Below the pieces are notes generated by a model. The model worked only from the letters and a program-made list of their open reading frames with translations, searched no databases and had not been told where the DNA came from. Of a stretch of DNA of 64,000 nt, positions 29,976 through 39,900 are shown one piece after another. The DNA comes from Alphaproteobacteria bacterium (lineage in GTDB: Bacteria > Pseudomonadota > Alphaproteobacteria > Rhizobiales > JAJFHC01), in the NCBI GenBank assembly GCA_021775805.1, contig JAJFHD010000059.1, forward strand, positions 1 through 64,000, in the 5' to 3' direction. Numbering within the stretch: the first letter of the stretch is position 1; each line of letters begins with the position of its first letter. The position numbers were made by a program, and so were the translations under genes.

Positions 29976-31244
29976 ATGGATCGACTGCCGCCGCCAAAAC
30001 CGTTTTCGGCATTCGAACGGATGATCGCGTGGCGCTATCTGCGTGCGCGCCGTAAAGAAAGTTTCATTTCCGTTATCGCCGGGTTTTCTTTCCTTGGAAT
30101 CATGCTTGGCGTTGCCACGTTGATCATCGTGATGGCGGTGATGAACGGATTCCGAACCGAGTTGCTTGGCAAGATTCTCGGGGTGAACGGTCACGCGATC
30201 GTTCAGGGAATCGGCAGTGACATTTCAGACTATGATGCCCTCGCGGCCAAGATCCGGAAAGTCCAGGGGGTAGCACTGGCCATTCCGTTGATTGAGGGCC
30301 AGGTCATGGCCACCACCCGCCGGGCCTCGACCGGTGCACTGGTTCGCGGCGTGCGTGAAGCCGACCTGCGTAAACTGCCGAGTGTTGCCAACACTGTTCG
30401 CGCCGGGTCGTTTGACGATTTCGGGACGGCCGGCGGTGTCGCCATAGGCTCAAGGCTTGCAAACAAACTGGGTCTTAGTATTGGCGACAACATAACTCTG
30501 ATTACACCGCGCGGCGTGGAAACTCCGTTTGGTGTTGCGCCGAAGATTTCGACCTATCCGGTCTCCGCTATCTTCCAGATAGGCATGTCGGAATATGACA
30601 GCATATTTGTCATCATGCCGCTCGCCCTGGCCCAGGACTTCTTCAACGTGGAAGACGCCGTAACCGCAATTGAAGTCATGGTCGACGATCCCGACAAAGT
30701 CGGCGACTACCAGCAAGCACTGCTTGCCGCGGCATCCGGTCCGGTCCGTCTTCGGACCTGGCAGGAAACCAACCAGAGTTTCTTCAATGCCCTGCAAGTT
30801 GAGCGCAACGTCATGTTTTTGATTCTGACGATGATCGTGCTGGTGGCGGCTCTGAACATCGTTTCCGGACTGATCATGCTCGTAAAAGACAAGGGTCGTG
30901 ACATCGCCGTACTCAGGACAATGGGCGCCACACGCGGGGCGGTCATGCGTATTTTCTTTATTGCCGGTGCGGCCATCGGGGTGGTTGGTACCCTGGCGGG
31001 TCTGGTGTTGGGTCTCGTCGTTTGCCTCAATGTCGAATCTATACGCCAGTTTCTTTCCTGGCTGACGAATACGGAGATTTTTTCACCGGAGTTGTATTTC
31101 CTGAGCCAATTGCCAGCGGAAATGGATGTGCGAGAAGTCGTCACGGTTGCGATCATGGCGCTTGCACTCTCGTTTTTGGCAACGCTCTATCCGTCGTGGC
31201 GGGCGGCCCGTGTCGACCCGGTGGAAGCTCTGCGTTATGAGTGA
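29976..31244 (+). CDS. lolC: Lipoprotein-releasing ABC transporter, permease subunit (LolC/LolE family)
   Basis: A 422-residue inner-membrane protein of the LolCE complex, which extracts lipoproteins from the inner membrane for transport to the outer membrane. It has one N-terminal helix ([20 protein letters not shown]), a periplasmic domain of about 220 residues, then three C-terminal FtsX-like helices starting at [21 protein letters not shown] single permease gene is present, as is typical for alphaproteobacteria. It overlaps lolD by 8 bp. Confidence 0.93.
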   Translation: MDRLPPPKPFSAFERMIAWRYLRARRKESFISVIAGFSFLGIMLGVATLIIVMAVMNGFRTELLGKILGVNGHAIVQGIGSDISDYDALAAKIRKVQGVALAIPLIEGQVMATTRRASTGALVRGVREADLRKLPSVANTVRAGSFDDFGTAGGVAIGSRLANKLGLSIGDNITLITPRGVETPFGVAPKISTYPVSAIFQIGMSEYDSIFVIMPLALAQDFFNVEDAVTAIEVMVDDPDKVGDYQQALLAAASGPVRLRTWQETNQSFFNALQVERNVMFLILTMIVLVAALNIVSGLIMLVKDKGRDIAVLRTMGATRGAVMRIFFIAGAAIGVVGTLAGLVLGLVVCLNVESIRQFLSWLTNTEIFSPELYFLSQLPAEMDVREVVTVAIMALALSFLATLYPSWRAARVDPVEALRYE

Positions 31245-31947
31245 GCCGACTATTCTTGCCGATCCCAAGGACCCGGTACTTCGGCTCAGGGAAGTGACTC
31301 GGACTTATGAGCAGGGCGGTGCCCGTTTGAAGGTCTTTCACGACGCGGAACTGTCGCTACTTCCTGGTCAACTTGTGGCCTTGGTCGGTCCGTCGGGTTC
31401 CGGCAAATCCTCTCTGCTTCATATTGCGGGACTTCTTGAAAAACCCGATTCCGGCGAGGTCTTGATAAACGGCGCACGCTGCAACAAGTTGAGCGATGAC
31501 CGGCGGACTGAAATTCGCCGGCTTCAGGTCGGGTTTGTCTATCAGTTTCATCATCTGCTGCCGGAGTTTACGGCATTGGAGAACGTCGTTCTGCCTCAGA
31601 TGATTGCCGGAATGGACAAGGGCCAGGCCGAAGACCGGGCAAGCGGTCTGCTCGGACGTTTGGGGCTTGGCCAAAGGCTCGACCATCTGCCGTCTCAATT
31701 GTCGGGCGGCGAACAGCAGCGTGTGGCGATCGGCAGGGCTCTGGCCAATGGTCCCGATCTGCTGCTGGCCGACGAGCCCACAGGCAATCTCGATCCGCGC
31801 ACCGCAGGCGAAGTCTATGCGGAGCTTGTCACGCTGGTTCGCGAACACAAGCTCACAGCCTTGATTGCAACCCATAACCTGGAACTGGCCCGGCATATGG
31901 ACCGGATCGTACGGCTTGAAGACGGAAAGCTGCTTGACGAGGTCTGA
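31237..31947 (+). CDS. lolD: Lipoprotein-releasing ABC transporter, ATP-binding subunit
   Basis: A 236-residue ABC ATPase with Walker [11 protein letters not shown]-loop [12 protein letters not shown], signature [15 protein letters not shown], Walker [13 protein letters not shown] and the switch His in ATHN. The MacB/LolD subgroup and the adjacent lolC fix the assignment. The ATG at 31237 (overlapping the lolC stop) is chosen because upstream in-frame codons lie within lolC. In related genomes dnaE follows closely; here about 5 kb of other genes intervene. Confidence 0.95.
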   Translation: MSEPTILADPKDPVLRLREVTRTYEQGGARLKVFHDAELSLLPGQLVALVGPSGSGKSSLLHIAGLLEKPDSGEVLINGARCNKLSDDRRTEIRRLQVGFVYQFHHLLPEFTALENVVLPQMIAGMDKGQAEDRASGLLGRLGLGQRLDHLPSQLSGGEQQRVAIGRALANGPDLLLADEPTGNLDPRTAGEVYAELVTLVREHKLTALIATHNLELARHMDRIVRLEDGKLLDEV

Positions 31948-32097
31948 TGCGCATAAGAATGTGAGGTCGCTCATCATGTAACGGCGCGTTGTGTTTGCTG
32001 TGACGACAAATGATTTCCAGCTGGCAGCTACACGCTAGGTAGTGCGCAAAATTCATCTGGATGGGAACAAGACGCTCCAATTCCCAGGGAGGCAACA

Positions 32098-33126
32098 GTG
32101 AAGATCTTCTATAGCGAGGAGCAGGCAGGTCACCGCCCGGAATTCTTTCTCGTCAATGGCAAGGTGGTTCCCAGCCCGGACAGCCCGGAGCGCGCCAATC
32201 GGTTGCTGCAGGCCCTGATTCCAACCGGAATTCCTGTTGCTGAACCCCGTTCACACGGTCACGGGCCCCGTGTCGCCGTGCATAGCCCGCAGTATCTGGA
32301 TTTTCTGGAACACGCGTATGACGACTGGTGTGCGGCGACCGGCGGCGACACTGAGATGGTTGTTTCATCACGACCGGTGGAACACCCGGCAACCTATCCC
32401 CGGCACATCATGGGCCGGGCGGGATGGCATGCTTCGGATCTTGCCTGTCCGATCGGCCGTGACACCTGGTCGGCCGTCTGCGCCTCGTCCGACACGGCGG
32501 CAAGTGCGGCCCAGGCCGTTCTCGACGGTGAGCGTCAGGCTTACGCCCTGTGCCGGCCGCCCGGACATCATGCCTACGCCAACAGGATGGGCGGGTTTTG
32601 TTTTCTGAACAACACCGCCATTGCAGCCCAGCATCTCCGCAGCCGTTACGACCGTGTGGCCATCCTCGACATCGACGTTCATCACGGCAACGGCACCCAG
32701 GGTGTTTTCTATCAGCGCCGCGATGTCTTCACGGTGTCGATTCATGCAGATCCGGCGGAATACTACCCTTTCTTCTGGGGGTACAGCCATGAACTGGGCG
32801 AGGGGGAAGGGATCGGTTACAACCTGAACCTGCCGGTGCCGGTGCGAAGCGGCGACGAAATCTGGCTTGCGGTTCTGGACAATGCGCTCGCGGTCATTGA
32901 ACTGTTCGAACCGGGCGCGGTTGTGCTGGCACTGGGCCTGGATGCCGGCATCAACGACCCGCTCAAGGGAGGTGCGGTCACCTTTGAGGGATTCCAGAAG
33001 ATGGGTGACGAGATTGCCAAAATTCCATGTCCGGTAGCGATCATACAGGAGGGGGGTTACCTGTGTGACGACCTCGACCGGAATCTCATGAGTTTCCTGT
33101 CCGGCTTTCTGTCAAATCGGCGGTGA
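32098..33126 (+). CDS. Histone-deacetylase-superfamily amidohydrolase (acetylpolyamine amidohydrolase-like)
   Basis: A 342-residue zinc-dependent deacetylase of the HDAC/AcuC/AphA superfamily. Visible active-site motifs: RPPGHHAYANRMGGFCFLNN (tandem His), ILDIDVHHGNGTQ (metal Asp/His) and LALGLDAGINDPLKGG (second metal Asp). The N-terminal segment with VVPSPDSPERANRLL and the lid-like insertion match acetylpolyamine amidohydrolases better than class I histone deacetylases. The substrate is uncertain: acetylated polyamines, other small amides or acetyl-lysine. The start is GTG with GGGAGG (32088-32093) in front. It is monocistronic and convergent with the KAP gene. Confidence 0.82.
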   Translation: MKIFYSEEQAGHRPEFFLVNGKVVPSPDSPERANRLLQALIPTGIPVAEPRSHGHGPRVAVHSPQYLDFLEHAYDDWCAATGGDTEMVVSSRPVEHPATYPRHIMGRAGWHASDLACPIGRDTWSAVCASSDTAASAAQAVLDGERQAYALCRPPGHHAYANRMGGFCFLNNTAIAAQHLRSRYDRVAILDIDVHHGNGTQGVFYQRRDVFTVSIHADPAEYYPFFWGYSHELGEGEGIGYNLNLPVPVRSGDEIWLAVLDNALAVIELFEPGAVVLALGLDAGINDPLKGGAVTFEGFQKMGDEIAKIPCPVAIIQEGGYLCDDLDRNLMSFLSGFLSNRR

Positions 33127-33144
33127 ACCTCTAACCGGTTCACC

Positions 33145-33254
33145 CCTGAAGCTGATCCGCAAAGCAACATCAGAGCGGCGCCCTTAAAAATTGCCGGCCT
33201 CGTGCGCCGACACGAGGACTCCCTTCATCGCGACGCAGCAGATGTCCGTGTCAA
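33145..33254 (+). repeat. Two-copy intergenic element, copy A
   Basis: Shares three collinear blocks with the inverted copy at 51480-51597: CCTGAAGCTGATCC (33145-33158), a 21-base block containing the hairpin CCTCGTG-CGCCGA-CACGAGG (33198-33218), and AGATGTCCGTGTCAA (33240-33254). The distance between the last two blocks is 21 bases in both copies. Read on the minus strand, both copies give related peptides with DTDI and LVSAHE followed soon by a stop; here this is a 26-codon frame, 33264 to 33184. It lies between convergent genes. Confidence 0.6.
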
Positions 33255-33331
33255 GCACATCCATGACCGTTTTTGAGGGTATCGGCCAATCTTGAAGGGT
33301 TCCTGATGAGTACGAATAAACGCGAAAGGCT

Positions 33332-36300
33332 TTAAGAACCTTTCTCGTTGTCGTTCTGCGACGTTTCCTCGTCGCTTTCCAGGAGCTCGGACCGGTTGTA
33401 AATCGGTATCAACGGCAACAATAGCTCAACCGCCTTTTTGTCGAGAACCGGGCCTTCCCGGTTATCCGATCCGGTAAGAAGCGCCATGAGTTTGCGATCA
33501 AGTATTATGAACTCGACCTTCTTCAGGGTCGCTTCAAGTGTGCCGGGTAATTCGATGACCGGGACAGTCTTTATCTTTTCGCTTGGGTTTTCGGCCAGCA
33601 GAAGGTCAGCCAGGACAGGATACGAGGCCACGAGGCGCCATGTGCGGGGCCATTCGGTCATCACGACGAGCCAAAGCGCAAGTTGGAACCACAGGTCGTC
33701 ATCGGATGTCAGGCCCATCTCTCGTATCGCCACGGCCTGATACATCGTGACGGCGTTGACAATTCGCTTGATTTGCCGAGGGTTTGCGGGGAAAAACGGA
33801 GCGAGAGGCAAGAGACGGTGTGAAACCTCTTCTTCTGCCCTTTCATCGACGGCAGCGAGAACCGCCATTTCTTCGTTAATCCAGGTATCGTAGGTTTCCG
33901 GATCAACCAGCCGGACCACTTCGGTCCCGAGGTGCTCATACGCGGACTTTACCTGCTGGTTCGCCTTTTGACGCAACTCCCTGGAGTGCAGTGGCGTGTC
34001 TTGCCGGTCTTCGACGGTTTTCCTTAAAACGGTACGCAGTTTTCGGGCATCCTCGGGAGTTATCTCGGAAGGTTGTGCCTCGCTCGACTCCTGGCGGGTT
34101 CCAACAAGGAGGCGCGTGACGTAATCGGTTTGGCGCTCTGGCGACATGCCTGGCAATGTAAATGACATCTGGATTGCCTTTTCGACGAACCGTGCACCGA
34201 GGGTCTGTTCGGGACCAACATTGACTTTGCTCATTTCCTTGTGGTGAGCCTCGAACGCCCGTTCAATCCAATCCCGGTCACCAAGAACGATGAATACGAT
34301 CCGGGGGCTTCGGAGAAGCGTCTGCATGCCTCGGACGATCTCAACTATGAACTCGGGCTGACAACGATCGATATCGTCGACGACAACCAGAACCGGGCGT
34401 TTTACCCGTTCCATGGTTCGAAAGAAGTGTTCACGAAAACGTTCAAAGGGGTCCCCCTGGCCAATGTTCATGCGTTCAGCCAGGGAATTGGTTCCAGGCA
34501 CGATGGAATCCGTCAGAACCGCGGATAACCCCCAAATAAGTGAACCCGATAACGTCAGTCCTGAAAGGACAAGTCCGATTGCGCTACCGAGATCAAAATC
34601 CAGTTTTGTCTTGCCCGGGCTGCCGGCGACGCCCAACGCACCCAGCCCATAGAGCACGACGAATGCAATCAGGGCAAGAATCGCCGTAACACCGAGAAGC
34701 TTGATCTTCGGGTTCCATAGCCGCCACCATATCTCGTGCCGCCACAAGAACACCCACATACGGAGGCGGTCGGTCCAGTCGGGTTTTTCAGGAGGAGATG
34801 TTGCAGACAAGTCTATCGGTTCGGTGCCTTCACACACTGCAGAAGCAAAGCAGCGTTTGCGGATCGTCTGATAGAACACCCACCATGGCGGCGTAACGTG
34901 TTCGGTTTGCCAGGCATTGAAGGGCACGACAATCCATGGCCGTCTGGCGTCGTCAGGCCAATTGGTTCCCTCTCCGGGTGCCTCGTCATCTACAGGGTCT
35001 TGGAGAAATATCGAACTGAGGTTGACGGAGCCGTACCTGCGGTGCAGGAAAGAGCCGTCCACATGGTCATAACCGGTTGGACACAGAACGCGGGTGAGAA
35101 AATTTGCAAAGGTCGTCTTGCCGCCGCCCCAGGGAGCGTCGAGGTGCAAGACAAAAGCAGCGCGGGTGTTGTCTCGGGAACGGTCGAAAAAGCAGCTGTC
35201 ATCGTCGGTGTCGACGCCCGTCCCCTGCGCCGAGTCGACACCCTTTGAGACTGCGGCGGCTGAAAGGTTCTGAGCGTCGGGTGCCGATGGCATGGCCCCG
35301 TTGAGACGGCACCAGATACGGTGAAGCCGGCGGCCGAGAGCAACAGCGAGCACGCCTCGGCGAAGATCGTCATGATCGACCTCTGCGTCATCGGGGACGA
35401 AATGAATGTCGTCTTCCCGGCTTTTCTCTGTCTTGCCAGTAGAACGGCCGCTGGCCCCGCGACCCATCACACCCACGGGTTTTCGGTCGTGTCTGATAAG
35501 GAGATCGTCGACATGGCGCGCCTGTTCGTGGGTCAAGGGCAGAATCGACGCCGTCCAATCCAATTCCTCAGAAAAGGGTGGATCTGTGATGACTTCTTCA
35601 AGTGGAATTAGCCGATCGTCGTCAACAAATGACTCGATGATCTCGGTTATCAACCCGTCGGCGGCTGTCGAGGTCTCTCCATCCGGTGCAAATGTGGTGT
35701 GAATCGGTGAGTTCGAAATCAACCGGCCCGTTCCTGCAATGCCACCACGCGTGTGTACACCTTCATCCCGCTTAAGATAGATGACAGGGTCACCGGACCG
35801 CATTTCCTCGATCGATGGCCGGCCATTCCAAAACCAGGCAATTCTCTCTCCCGGAGCGCGGCTCTTGAGAATCTCAGCGCCTTTGTCAGTCGACAGGAAC
35901 TGACACAACCAGAAATTAACCGGTTGGCCGGTTTCCGATGTCATCTCCATTGTGTTCCGTAGAACATCTGTCAGCTCTTCCAGGCGTGCGCCGCGCGATC
36001 TGAAACGGTTACCCATCGTGCCGAGGTCCGGGTCCCGCACAAGTTGACCGGCAATTGCCAATGCCAGAGTTTCTGTCGAAGCTGCAGGCGTATTTTCGAT
36101 GGTATCGGCGAACTGACGTATTGCGTCGGCAAAATGCGTACTGATGTTGATGTCTGTTTCTTCGGTCGAAGAAATAATGCCGCTTAATCCGATGTCTGCC
36201 AAGAAACCGTCCCAGTCCAATCCGGCGGCAGCCAGGCCCTTGCCTATGTTTGGATTGAGTTGGTTGAGAGCGGCAATTGCAGTCGACCGTGTCACACTTT

Positions 36301-36418
36301 TGCGTGTCTTTTTTTCAAAGTCCTGACGCTTGAGCCGGGCGCCGTCGAGCCACCCGATGACCTGATCTATTTCAGGTTCATTGAATACATAACCGGCTTC
36401 TTTCAATACGCGTTTCAT
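33332..36418 (-). CDS. KAP-family P-loop NTPase with long N-terminal extension
   Basis: A 1028-residue membrane-associated STAND-like NTPase of the KAP family. Walker A is APWGGGKTTFANF (about 427-439), and Walker B is VLVVVDDIDRC (about 674-684) with the KAP-typical DDIDRC. Between them lie two transmembrane segments (about 576-600 and 615-640), as in KAP NTPases whose P-loop is split by membrane helices. The sensor-like region FIVLGDRDWIERAF follows. The first 400 residues are unusual: a helical segment, then about 169-265 (WLCQFLSTDKG...IAWFWNGRPS...GDPVIYLKR) with an EVE/PUA-like look, which is tentative. Known KAP proteins include phage-exclusion PifA and animal Kidins220. It is a single gene without a strong ribosome binding site, probably acquired. 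Confidence 0.85.
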   Translation of the reverse strand: MKRVLKEAGYVFNEPEIDQVIGWLDGARLKRQDFEKKTRKSVTRSTAIAALNQLNPNIGKGLAAAGLDWDGFLADIGLSGIISSTEETDINISTHFADAIRQFADTIENTPAASTETLALAIAGQLVRDPDLGTMGNRFRSRGARLEELTDVLRNTMEMTSETGQPVNFWLCQFLSTDKGAEILKSRAPGERIAWFWNGRPSIEEMRSGDPVIYLKRDEGVHTRGGIAGTGRLISNSPIHTTFAPDGETSTAADGLITEIIESFVDDDRLIPLEEVITDPPFSEELDWTASILPLTHEQARHVDDLLIRHDRKPVGVMGRGASGRSTGKTEKSREDDIHFVPDDAEVDHDDLRRGVLAVALGRRLHRIWCRLNGAMPSAPDAQNLSAAAVSKGVDSAQGTGVDTDDDSCFFDRSRDNTRAAFVLHLDAPWGGGKTTFANFLTRVLCPTGYDHVDGSFLHRRYGSVNLSSIFLQDPVDDEAPGEGTNWPDDARRPWIVVPFNAWQTEHVTPPWWVFYQTIRKRCFASAVCEGTEPIDLSATSPPEKPDWTDRLRMWVFLWRHEIWWRLWNPKIKLLGVTAILALIAFVVLYGLGALGVAGSPGKTKLDFDLGSAIGLVLSGLTLSGSLIWGLSAVLTDSIVPGTNSLAERMNIGQGDPFERFREHFFRTMERVKRPVLVVVDDIDRCQPEFIVEIVRGMQTLLRSPRIVFIVLGDRDWIERAFEAHHKEMSKVNVGPEQTLGARFVEKAIQMSFTLPGMSPERQTDYVTRLLVGTRQESSEAQPSEITPEDARKLRTVLRKTVEDRQDTPLHSRELRQKANQQVKSAYEHLGTEVVRLVDPETYDTWINEEMAVLAAVDERAEEEVSHRLLPLAPFFPANPRQIKRIVNAVTMYQAVAIREMGLTSDDDLWFQLALWLVVMTEWPRTWRLVASYPVLADLLLAENPSEKIKTVPVIELPGTLEATLKKVEFIILDRKLMALLTGSDNREGPVLDKKAVELLLPLIPIYNRSELLESDEETSQNDNEKGS

Positions 36419-36613
36419 ATTGGGATCAAAACGGCTCCGTATATTGTCAGCGGACTTACAGTTCCAAATCGTAGAGTTTTAGTGTCTCTCTGGCAATGTA
36501 GTGACATCTTTTGGCGATCTCGGGATAATCTTTGAGACCGCAGATAATCCCTGTTGTGTTCGGGTAAGGGCCATTGACGGCTGTTGGCCGGTGAATGGCT
36601 GAAAAATCGATGG

Positions 36614-36637
36614 TTGACAAAAGAACAAAACAAGAAC
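36614..36637 (+). promoter_or_regulatory. Putative LexA (SOS) box with adjacent -35 element
   Basis: GAAC (36623-36626), 7 bases, GAAC (36634-36637): the reverse-strand reading of the alphaproteobacterial LexA consensus GTTC-N7-GTTC. A perfect -35 hexamer TTGACA (36614-36619) lies just upstream and a weak -10-like GTATGG just downstream. The lexA gene in this window has the same GAAC-N7-GAAC box (on its coding strand) inside its promoter, which supports the reading. Confidence 0.65.
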
Positions 36638-36673
36638 AAAGTATGGGCTGGTCCAAAGGAAATGGTGCTTGTC

Positions 36674-36772
36674 ATGCGTATTCTGATCAAGGAAGTTGCG
36701 GCTCTCGGGGCCATGGGGTTGTTCACCTGCACGGTTTTTGTCTGGGCGCAGGTTCTGCCAAGGCTTTTCTAA
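36674..36772 (+). CDS. Putative SOS-controlled one-pass membrane microprotein
   Basis: A 32-residue frame: MRILIKEVAALG, then a continuous hydrophobic stretch to VLPRLF. It has the charge pattern of a small inner-membrane protein, with Arg/Lys at the N-terminus, one helix of about 20 residues and a short tail. AAAGGA (36655-36660) lies 13 bases before this ATG; an in-frame GTG at 36665 or ATG at 36662 would be closer to it, giving 35-36 residues. It lies 36 bases downstream of a LexA box. By analogy SOS-induced small membrane proteins such as Caulobacter SidA inhibit division; homology is not claimed. Existence and function are inference. Confidence 0.45.
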   Translation: MRILIKEVAALGAMGLFTCTVFVWAQVLPRLF

Positions 36773-36901
36773 AGTTCAGCCGTTCGTATTCCGGTAGGGG
36801 TGAGCGGGATGCCCAGAGTGTGTCGCATCTTTGGGGTTTTCCACACTTAACAGCCGCGCGTGTGAATATCGTCGATCTGAGCGGGTGACACGAATCGTCG
36901 A

Positions 36902-39900
36902 ATGTCCGATCATGACATTATGGATGTCACGGGCTCATCGCAGGACTCTGCCTTGCAGGACGCCGGATTTGTGCATTTGCGCACACATTCGGCCTATTCT
37001 CTGCTGGAGGGTGCCTTGCATATCAAGACGTTGGTGAAACTGTGCGAGCAGTTTGAAATGCCGGCGGTTGGCCTGACGGATTCGGGCAACCTGTTCGGCG
37101 CTCTGGAGTTTTCCGAGTTGATGGTCGGTGCCGGCGTCCAGCCCATTGTCGGCACGACGTTGTGCGTCGATTTTGACGACGATGAGAACGCGCAGTCAAA
37201 GCACCGGACCCAGATCGGCCAGAAATCATTCCCCACATTAGCCCTGATTGCCAAGGATGAGGCCGGGTATGCCAATCTGCTCAAGTTGTCCAGCGCATCG
37301 TTCCTGAAACCTGAGTCGAGCGATGCACCGCACGTAACCTATCGGGATTTTGAACTCCATGCAGACGGTCTGATCATCTTGACCGGCGGCCTGACCGGCG
37401 CCGTCAACCAGGCGCTGCTTGACCGCCAGCCGGATCTTGCCCGCGCCCGGATTGACCGGCTGAAGGCGCTTTGCGGTGACCGTCTCTATGTTGAACTTCA
37501 ACGCCACGGCATGCCGGAAGAACACGAAACGGAGCCCGAACTCCTCTCTCTGGCTTATGAATTCGAGATCCCGATCGTTGCCACCAATGAAGCCTATTTT
37601 GCCGAGTCCAGGGACTTTGAAGCGCATGACGCGCTGATTTGCATTTCCGAAAGTACGGTTGTCAATGCAGAGGACCGGCGGCAATTGACGCCTGAGCACT
37701 ATTTCAAGTCCCGCCAGGAGATGATCGCCCTGTTTGCCGACCTTCCGGAGGCGGTGGCCAACACTGTCGAAATTGCCAGAAGGTGCGCCGTGAGGCCGAT
37801 GCTGCGCGATCCCATCCTGCCTAACTTTTCTGTTGCCGGGGAAACCCTGGACGAATCGGAAGAGTTGCGGCGCCAGGCCACGGAAGGTCTCGAAGACCGC
37901 CTCTCGTCGGTCGGGGTGGCGGAGGGTTTCACCCGGCAGAACTATATCGACCGACTGGATTTTGAACTGGACGTCATCATATCGATGAAGTTCCCCGGCT
38001 ATTTCCTGATTGTGGCCGACTTCATCAAATGGGCAAAATCCCATGACATACCGGTCGGGCCGGGCCGTGGTTCCGGCGCCGGTTCGGTTGTCGCCTGGGC
38101 GCTGACCGTGACCGATCTCGACCCGCTTCGGTTCGGTTTACTGTTCGAGCGGTTTCTCAATCCCGAACGGGTATCCATGCCGGATTTCGATATCGATTTC
38201 TGTCAGGACCGGCGTGATGAGGTGATCACCTACGTCCAGCGGAAATACGGTGTCGACCAGGTCGCACAGATCATCACGTTTGGGAAGCTTCAGGCGCGCG
38301 CGGTTCTGCGCGATGTCGGCCGTGTGCTGCAATTGCCCTACGGACAGGTTGATCGCCTGTGCAAACTGATCCCCAACAATCCGGCCAACCCCGTTACCCT
38401 GGAGCAGGCGATCGAGATTGAGCCGCGCCTGCAGCAGGAGCGTGACGACGACGAGTCCGTCAAACAGATGCTCAAGGTCGGCCTGAGGCTGGAAGGCCTC
38501 TATCGGCACGCCTCGACCCATGCGGCGGGTGTCGTGATCGGTGACCGCCGGCTTGATGAACTGGTGCCGCTCTACCGTGATCCGCGTTCGGAAATGCCGG
38601 TTACCCAGTTCAACATGAAGTGGGTGGAAAAGGCCGGCCTGGTCAAATTTGATTTTCTGGGCCTGAAGACGTTAACGGTACTGGAAACAGCCAAGAATCT
38701 GCTCCACGACCGGGGAGTCGATCTTGAACTGGGGAACATGCCGCTCGACGACGAGGCGAGCTACGAGTTGCTGTCACGCGGCGATACCGTGGGTGTCTTC
38801 CAGTTGGAAAGTTCGGGCATGCGTGATGTCCTGCGCAAGGTCAAGCCTGACCGGTTCGAAGATATCATAGCCCTTGTGGCCCTCTATCGGCCAGGGCCGA
38901 TGGATAACATTCCGACGTTCATATCGTGCAAGAGCGGACGGGAAGATCCCGATTACCTGCATCCCTGGCTCGAAGATATTCTGAAGGAGACCTACGGCGT
39001 TATCATCTATCAGGAACAGGTGATGCAGATTGCCCAGGTCCTGTCGGGATATTCGCTCGGGGAAGCCGATCTTTTGCGCCGCGCCATGGGCAAGAAGATC
39101 CAGGCCGAAATGGACATGCAGAAGACGCGCTTCGTGGAAGGGGCGGTGGAAAAGGGCGTCGATCGCAAACAGGCAGAGTTCATCTTCGAACTGGTCAACA
39201 AGTTCGCCGGATACGGCTTCAACAAGAGCCATGCCGCCGCCTACGCCCTGGTCGCGTACCAGACAGCCTACCTGAAGGCCAACTATCCGGTTGAATTCAT
39301 GGCAGCGTCGATGACGCTGGACTCCGGCAACACCGACAAGCTTTACACATTCAAGCAGGAATGCGACCGGATGGACGTGGCACTTCTGCCGCCTTCGATC
39401 AACCGGTCCGGCGTAAAGTTCAAGGTCGAGGACGGCAAAGTGCGTTATGCGCTCGCGGCAGTGAAGAACGTCGGCACGCTGGCTGTCGAACACATCGAAA
39501 ACGAAGCGGCCGCCGCACCCTTCACGACACTGTGTGATTTTGCCGAGCGCATTAACCCAAGGGTTGTCAACAAGCGGGCCCTTGAGGGACTGACACGGGC
39601 CGGGGCATTTGACGATGTCAACGCCAACCGGGCGCAAATCCTTGGCGGTGTCGAGAAGATCCTGAGCCTTGCCGGCCGGACCGCGGAGGATCGCGAACAG
39701 GGCCAGAATGATCTTTTCGGTGGCGCCGGGTCTTCCGAAGAGCGGCTTTTGCTGGATCAGGTTGCGCCGTGGTTGCCGATGGACCGGCTTTCCAATGAAT
39801 TTGATGCCGTCGGTTTCTTCCTGTCCGGCCATCCACTTGACGAATACATGAGCGCCTTGAAGCGGAAGGGCGTTGTCCCCTGGCAGGAGTTTGCCGCGGC

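Larger units (their letters stand above)
36419..36901. other. Intergenic region between divergent KAP and dnaE
   Basis: It holds the putative SOS box and small membrane ORF described separately, the KAP promoter (on the minus strand) and the dnaE leader. A minus-strand open frame at 36456-36656 has a helical-looking C-terminal half, but its start overlaps the LexA box and it has no ribosome binding site, so I do not call it a gene. Confidence 0.5.

Noticed and set aside
32098-36418. HDAC-like gene and KAP NTPase as one defence operon
   Set aside because: The two genes are convergent with a repeat-bearing 205-base gap between them, so they are not co-transcribed.
36456-36656. Minus-strand 66-codon open frame between KAP and the LexA box
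   Set aside because: Its first codons overlap the LexA box and promoter, and it lacks a ribosome binding site. Only its C-terminal half looks protein-like.
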